Part shown: one piece after another, positions 44,045-47,962 of the stretch
Layout of the letters: the number at the start of each line of letters is the position of its first letter
Position numbering within the stretch: the stretch's first letter is position 1
Source of the DNA: Planctomycetota bacterium
GTDB lineage: Bacteria; Planctomycetota; UBA11346
Length of the DNA stretch: 47,962 nt
Direction: 5' to 3'
Assembly: GCA_003136555.1 (NCBI GenBank)
Contig: PLEW01000157.1
Coordinates: forward strand, 5,742 to 53,703
Notes under the pieces: model-generated
What the model saw: the letters and a program-made list of their open reading frames with translations, nothing else
What the model was told of the DNA's origin: nothing
Databases searched by the model: none
Program-made: the position numbers and the translations under genes

Positions 44045-44866
44045 TCAGCCAGGTAAGCGCGCCTGCTCATAGAATGAGAAGGCGAGCTTGAGGCAGCGTG
44101 GCAGCAGCAGCCCACCCTCGATGTCGGTATGCACGCTCAGGGCCGAGCGCATGGCATCGATCCCACGCACCACCGCCCCCGCCTCGGGACTGATGAAGGA
44201 GAGGTCAGCGCGCTGCGCGAGCACCAGCATCTCGTCCAGCTCGGCGAGCGCCTGCTTGTGGGTCTCACCCATCGACGCTAGGCGCAGCATGCAGTCGCCA
44301 GACGTCGGCAGGCCCTCGTGCTGGGAGCCAGCCTCCGAGAGCACCAGGCAGAGCGGGAAGCAGTCCGTCTCCTCGTCATGGAGATGCTCCAGCAGGCGGT
44401 CATGGAAGATCTCCCAGCCGCAGCGCAGCGAGCGCAGATCGCTGCGGTTGTGCCGATCGGCGAGCCAGTCGACCAGCACAGCCAGGCGGGACAGCTCCCA
44501 ACGCAGGGTGCGATGCTGATGGTCGACCAGTTCTACGATCATCTCCTGGACGGAGGCAGAGCTCGGGACCGCCGACCAGTGGTGCGGCGGCAACGCCATG
44601 CGCGCCAGCTCGAGCAGCACCAGCTGGGGATCCTGGCATTGCCGGGCGAGCGATTCGTTGAGAAGCAGCCCGAGATCATTGACCGCCAGTCCGAGCTCCG
44701 GATAGGCGCTGACGAAATCGGAACAGAGGTCATGGACCGAGAAGGCGAATCCCGGCCGCTTGCGCTCCCGCTCACGGATCTGGCTGATGCTGGGCCGTGC
44801 CGGGGCGATGCTGGGATCGAGCGCCGGGAGTCGGCGCAGCCGTCGGGTTGTCAGTGGGTCGGTCAT
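44045..44866 (-). CDS. RIC/YtfE-like di-iron protein (iron-sulfur cluster repair)
   Basis: 273 residues. The C-terminal hemerythrin-like domain keeps all six YtfE ligands with correct spacing: H116, H161 and E165, H203, H246 and E250. RIC proteins repair iron-sulfur centres after nitric oxide or oxidative damage. Residues 43-88 follow the ScdA/YtfE N-terminal DUF542 layout, but the usual Cys-Cys-Gly-Gly is absent (LGLLLNESL here), so this part has lost its cysteines. The start at the ATG at 44866 has GGGGAG eight bases before it. The ATG at 44902 would add 12 residues without support. Confidence 0.76.
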   Translation of the reverse strand: MTDPLTTRRLRRLPALDPSIAPARPSISQIRERERKRPGFAFSVHDLCSDFVSAYPELGLAVNDLGLLLNESLARQCQDPQLVLLELARMALPPHHWSAVPSSASVQEMIVELVDHQHRTLRWELSRLAVLVDWLADRHNRSDLRSLRCGWEIFHDRLLEHLHDEETDCFPLCLVLSEAGSQHEGLPTSGDCMLRLASMGETHKQALAELDEMLVLAQRADLSFISPEAGAVVRGIDAMRSALSVHTDIEGGLLLPRCLKLAFSFYEQARLPG

Positions 44867-44903
44867 GCTGGCAGCTCCCCTGCAATGCCGTGATGCTATC
44901 ATT

Positions 44904-44940
44904 TATTTATAAATAGATACCGATATCCAATTATGATGTT
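44904..44940 (-). promoter_or_regulatory. AT-rich palindrome and likely promoter of the RIC-like gene
   Basis: A perfect 12-base palindrome (TATTTATAAATA, 44904-44915) within the most AT-rich stretch of the area, about 38 bases before the RIC-like start. TTGGAT upstream (minus strand) could be a -35 element. Repair genes of this type are often under NsrR- or FNR-like control, and the palindrome could be such an operator, but it does not match a known consensus well. Confidence 0.4.
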
Positions 44941-45044
44941 GCTGTCATTTGTCCCAGCTGGCCGCCACCGTCGTCCCGTGCATGCCACTCCCACCGCCAT
45001 AGGCATCCGACTGGCCTGTGCGGCGTGACCTGCGCCCGAGCGTT

Positions 45045-45290
45045 CTATGGCTCGGCGCGGCACACCTCGGCAAAATGGGGACCTTGGCGCAACCACCCGT
45101 TGGAAGCCGGATCGGCCACGCTGGTTCCAGATGGGTCGGCACGTGCCAAGACGCCGTCGGCGAGCAGGGTGGCGATGATCAGCGTTGATTCTGCCGGGCT
45201 GAGATCGAGACCCAGCTGCAGGTCCTCCATCAGCTCGCTGGTCGGTCGGCTGGTGCCATCCTCGAAGAATTGCCGTACCAGTGCCTTCAT
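45045..45290 (-). CDS. Small winged-helix-like protein
   Basis: 81 residues beginning MKALVRQFFEDGTSRPTSEL. The pattern of a helix, TSELMEDLQLGL, then SPAESTLIIATLLADGVLAR looks like a small winged helix-turn-helix (FeoC or similar size). That assignment is by feel only. GGAGAG lies seven bases before the ATG at 45290, which supports the start. It is upstream of the RIC-like gene on the same strand with 178 bases between, so it might regulate that gene. Confidence 0.5.
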   Translation of the reverse strand: MKALVRQFFEDGTSRPTSELMEDLQLGLDLSPAESTLIIATLLADGVLARADPSGTSVADPASNGWLRQGPHFAEVCRAEP

Positions 45291-45473
45291 TGTTGTCTCT
45301 CCGCGTCCCTGCCTCAGGCCTGCTGCCGGACCTCAGCCAGGGCGAACGCACGCCGAACGAGGGTGCACTGAGCCGCTGGACGATGGCTGCGCAGGTCATA
45401 AGTCGAGGTCGTGTCCGTAGCAATGGCATGACACTCCAGCGATGCTCAACGTAGGGGTTGTTATTGACTCCAT

Positions 45474-45510
45474 TTGGCACCGAGATAGGGTCTGTTATAA
45501 CCCATAAGGA
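45474..45510 (+). promoter_or_regulatory. Candidate sigma-70-type promoter with palindromic -10
   Basis: TTGGCA (45474-45479), 16 bases, then TATAAC (45496-45501) inside the perfect palindrome GTTATAAC (45494-45501). An AAGGA ribosome-binding site follows at 45506-45510. The predicted transcript start would fall very close to the ribosome-binding site, so the leader would be almost absent. The 225-base gap from 45291 holds nothing else that I recognise. Confidence 0.35.
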
Positions 45511-45515
45511 CCGCC

Positions 45516-45752
45516 ATGGACGCCCACCTCCCTCCGATGCCTGCCCTGACAGCTATGCGTCTGCTTGCCCGCCCGTCCCGCCGCGCAACGCCATCGGCCA
45601 TCGCCCGTCTGTGGTGCTGGCTGATGGAGCCGCTGGATCACAGCGGAAATCCCGCCCTGCGGTTGCGTCCACTGGCGCGCTTGCCTCACGTGCGCGCGCA
45701 CCAGCTGCACGCACAGCAGCAGCAGCTCGTACATCAGTTGCGCACGCCATGA
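45516..45752 (+). CDS. Small hypothetical basic protein
   Basis: 78 residues, unrecognised, rich in Leu, Arg, His and Gln (tail HAQQQQLVHQLRTP). No signal peptide or clear domain. Support comes from the AAGGA site six bases before the ATG and the candidate promoter just upstream. Opposite-strand frames exist over the same bases, so the call is tentative. Confidence 0.38.
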   Translation: MDAHLPPMPALTAMRLLARPSRRATPSAIARLWCWLMEPLDHSGNPALRLRPLARLPHVRAHQLHAQQQQLVHQLRTP

Positions 45753-45865
45753 CGGCCTCCATGACGTCTTCGGGTGAGCCGCTGGCTATGCCTGCCCCAG
45801 CTCCCTGACCCAGCATTCCCACATCAGCGCACCGGTGTGAGCCCCGGAGACACGCGCACGAAACA

Positions 45866-47275
45866 ATGTCCGCGAGCGAGACCTTGGTAGGCATGCGCCT
45901 CACACTCCTGGTCATCTCGCTCGTCGCCACCTGCCTTCTCTCCTCGGTCTGCACAGCGCTGGTCTGCCTGCATGCCCTGAGCGTCAGCGGCAACCGCAGC
46001 GCATCCGCTCAGCCCGTGGACTCCGAGACCAGGCTGCCGATGGCCGCCCGGACGGCGCCACGGCCCGCGGCGTCGGTCGCTGCGGATAGCGACGCCGAGC
46101 AGGGACGCAGCACGGCCACGGCGGTGGACACGCAGGCCACCAGCGCCCCGCCACAGCCGCCGCCTCCGCTCGATGAGGTCATCCCGCCCCCTCCCGTCCA
46201 GCCTCAGCTGATGGCCCACGAGCAGCTCACCGCGCTTCCTGCACCGCCGACGCGCCCGCAGGTCGCGCCGGCCGCACCAGTCGCACCTGTCGCAGCAGAC
46301 GCTCCGCCCGAGCCGGTGGTCGAGGGCGAGCCACCTCCCCTGGTGCTGCAGCATCTCGTGGAGGAGTCCATCTATCGCGACTATTTCCTCTGCACCCAGG
46401 CCGAGGTGGTGGTCATCAACACCTATCAGCGCTGCTACCAGCTCCGCCATGAGGACCTGCTGGTGATCGGTCTGATCGCCCGTTATGCGGGAGTCCCCCT
46501 GTCGGTCGTCTTCCGCACCTTCTACGATGACGATCACGGCAACATCCAGGCTCTCCTGGTATCCTACCACCTCGATCCCGAGATCTTCTTCATCGACATT
46601 CCGCTCACCATCATCCTCCCCATCCCCTACCAGCGCCCCTACCATCTGTTCCGCAACCACCACCAGGGCTGGGAGACGATGAGCAATGACGAATACCGCG
46701 CGCTGATCGCCCTCAAGATCGCCTGCGAATTCCAGGATCGCACCGCGGATCAGTTCTTCACCGCCATGAGGAGCGTGGCCGCGCCGCCGCTCGCGCTCTT
46801 CCAGTCCACCGGAACGCCGGTCGCCGAGCGCGGGCGCACCTGGCTCGGCTCCGCGGTCAAGACGCCTGTGCCTGGCGTGGCCACCACCCGGCACACCGCC
46901 GAGGCGACGGCGGCGCCACTCAAATGGCAGCCCGTCCCAGCGACGGCGACCACGGTGGGCGAGCCCGCCGGCGTTGCCGAGGCGCCCGCCAGGGCCGCCA
47001 GCGACCATGACCAGGCGGTCGGATCCGAAGACCGCCCGCGTCTCGGCTGGCACGGCGCCCCCACCTCCGCCAACGGTGCCGATCACGTCACTGCGCCCGA
47101 ACATCCCGGTACGACCTCCGGCCAGCACCGCGATAGCGGCAGCCAGGCGGTCGCCGCAACGCTGCGGACGCATGACGATAGCGCCGCCGCCACGCCTGCC
47201 TACAGCGCTCCGGCCGCTGCCCAGCAGCCCGCCCCCTCTCCCGCTCCCGCACCGAGCCATCGGAACGGCTTCTAG
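45866..47275 (+). CDS. Proline-rich membrane-anchored protein of unknown function
   Basis: 469 residues. One N-terminal helix (about residues 11-36, LTLLVISLVATCLLSSVC), then a Pro/Ala-rich stalk to about 155. A compact domain follows at about 160-300, starting LQHLVEESIYRDYFLCT and including LIARYAGVPLSVVFRTFYDDD and the stretch around IPYQRPYHLFRNHH, then a low-complexity tail (Ala/Pro/Ser/His). The middle domain is not low complexity and looks conserved, but I do not recognise it. The start may be the ATG at 45866 or at 45893. The next gene is a lipoprotein 100 bases away, so the two may work together in the envelope. Confidence 0.62.
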   Translation: MSASETLVGMRLTLLVISLVATCLLSSVCTALVCLHALSVSGNRSASAQPVDSETRLPMAARTAPRPAASVAADSDAEQGRSTATAVDTQATSAPPQPPPPLDEVIPPPPVQPQLMAHEQLTALPAPPTRPQVAPAAPVAPVAADAPPEPVVEGEPPPLVLQHLVEESIYRDYFLCTQAEVVVINTYQRCYQLRHEDLLVIGLIARYAGVPLSVVFRTFYDDDHGNIQALLVSYHLDPEIFFIDIPLTIILPIPYQRPYHLFRNHHQGWETMSNDEYRALIALKIACEFQDRTADQFFTAMRSVAAPPLALFQSTGTPVAERGRTWLGSAVKTPVPGVATTRHTAEATAAPLKWQPVPATATTVGEPAGVAEAPARAASDHDQAVGSEDRPRLGWHGAPTSANGADHVTAPEHPGTTSGQHRDSGSQAVAATLRTHDDSAAATPAYSAPAAAQQPAPSPAPAPSHRNGF

Positions 47276-47375
47276 CCCGGCTGCAGGCCGCATGGCACAC
47301 CGCACCGGCCGCCTGCCAAGCGGTGTTTTCACCGCCATGGATGCCGCCATGATCGTTGCCTCCGAGGAGTTGCCG

Positions 47376-47795
47376 ATGCGCCTGCCTGTCTCGCTTTCCG
47401 CCATCATCATCTGCCTGATCGCGAGCGGATGCGGATCGGACCGTTCGACCACCGGCACCGCCCCCACCAGCCCAGCGACGGCCTCTGCTGGTGGCGACAC
47501 CACCCCGGCGCCCACGGCAGCGGCAGCGGCACCTGCAGCGCCGGCCGCTTCCGCCGGCGCCGCCCTGCCCATCGCAATCAACACCATCGACCCGGTTGAC
47601 GGACTGCCGGTCGATCCGAGCATCGCACCCATCATCGTCGCCATCGACGTGGTCTCGCCACCGTTGACGGTGGCGGTCGGCATCAGCAGCGCCGAGAATG
47701 GCAAGCGCATCCAGGCCGATCCCGAGAAATATGCCGGGGCCGCCCTGCATAACCGCGTCGCCCGCATCGAGACCGACACCCTCCTGCCGCATTAG
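47376..47795 (+). CDS. Small Ala/Pro-rich lipoprotein
   Basis: 139 residues. Signal peptide MRLPVSLSAIIICL followed by the lipobox IASGC, so it is lipidated at the Cys. A Thr/Ala/Pro spacer leads to a C-terminal part (NTIDPVDGLPVDPSIAPI, then VVSPPLTVAVGISSAENGKRI) that I do not recognise. GAGGAG lies seven bases before the ATG at 47376, which fixes the start. Longer in-frame starts run through the shadow of the preceding gene. Confidence 0.62.
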   Translation: MRLPVSLSAIIICLIASGCGSDRSTTGTAPTSPATASAGGDTTPAPTAAAAAPAAPAASAGAALPIAINTIDPVDGLPVDPSIAPIIVAIDVVSPPLTVAVGISSAENGKRIQADPEKYAGAALHNRVARIETDTLLPH

Positions 47796-47828
47796 CCGCA
47801 ACCTCGCGCCCCGCCTACGGCCCGGCCA

Positions 47829-47962
47829 TCATCCGTCGGCCTGGCGCACCGCGCGCTGCTCCTCGTCGGTCAGGGTGAAGCTGGCGAGCGCGTCGGCGGC
47901 GGCCTTGCGCACGCTGGCATCGCTGTCGCGCAGCGCACCGATCAGCGCCGGTATCCCGCCGC
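47829..47962 (-). CDS. HEAT-repeat protein, C-terminal end (partial)
   Basis: The last 43 residues of a gene that enters from beyond the window end. It reads GGIPALIGALRDSDASVRKA followed by a helix to DEEQRAVRQADG and a TGA. IPALIGALRDSDASVRKAAA is a textbook HEAT repeat, a helical hairpin used for protein binding. Its function cannot be told from this fragment. Confidence 0.72.
   Translation of the reverse strand, partial: GGIPALIGALRDSDASVRKAAADALASFTLTDEEQRAVRQADG

Noticed and set aside
45824-47779. A 651-codon minus-strand open frame at the end of the window
   Set aside because: Met/Ala/Gly-rich product without domains. The plus-strand proteins have a signal anchor and a lipobox with good ribosome-binding sites.

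Overview
This is a GC-rich bacterial chromosome segment. Third codon positions are so GC-rich that almost every real gene casts long open frames on the opposite strand. Several features fit the PVC group (Planctomycetota, Verrucomicrobiota, Lentisphaerota or a relative): many exported PQQ-like beta-propeller proteins that begin with a W-P-x-W-R-G-P type motif, a YHYH-domain protein, a sodium:solute symporter paired with a DUF3311 protein, and a STAS/RsbW-type regulator. I cannot place the organism more precisely from sequence alone. I saw no tRNA, rRNA, CRISPR array or insertion sequence.

The first 12.7 kb is mostly housekeeping: the end of a pyruvate dehydrogenase E1 beta gene, rlmH, tgt, a protein with a type II secretion/pilus ATPase N-terminal (MshEN) domain but no ATPase, a STAS protein fused to a degenerate RsbW-like domain, tadA, hisD, nth, gatB, hisI and an RlmI-like methyltransferase. 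From 12.8 to 16.8 kb the content is accessory: an ankyrin lipoprotein gene broken by frameshifts, a large secreted YHYH protein with a Gly/Pro-repeat tail, and an Rpn-like nuclease-fold protein.

The core of the window (17.0 to 41.8 kb) is one apparent 20-gene operon on the minus strand, with gaps or overlaps of only a few bases at most junctions. It is read away from a shared intergenic region that faces a MarR-type regulator and a further propeller gene on the plus strand. Reading from its promoter, it encodes two propeller proteins, DUF3311 plus a sodium:solute symporter, LuxE-like and LuxC-like acyl-activation/reduction enzymes, an iron alcohol dehydrogenase, a propeller, a HemN-like radical SAM enzyme, a chorismate-lyase-like protein, a flavin halogenase-like oxidoreductase, a GT4 glycosyltransferase, a hotdog thioesterase, a DMT-type membrane protein, a PaaK-like CoA ligase, an ABC exporter (ATPase and 10-helix FtsX-type permease), a secreted LamG-like protein and two more propellers. 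The family calls rest on visible motifs. My inference is a pathway that makes 4-hydroxybenzoate from chorismate, activates and decorates it (halogenation, glycosylation, radical chemistry), reduces an acyl intermediate to an aldehyde or alcohol, and exports the product, with several secreted propellers acting in the envelope. There is no ketosynthase or carrier protein, so it is not a standard aryl-polyene or dialkylresorcinol cluster. An alternative is uptake and breakdown of an aromatic compound under MarR control.

The last 4 kb holds an iron-sulfur repair (RIC/YtfE-like) di-iron protein with all six metal ligands but a degenerate N-terminal domain, a small winged-helix-like protein, a small protein behind a candidate promoter, a proline-rich membrane-anchored protein, a lipoprotein and the end of a HEAT-repeat gene.
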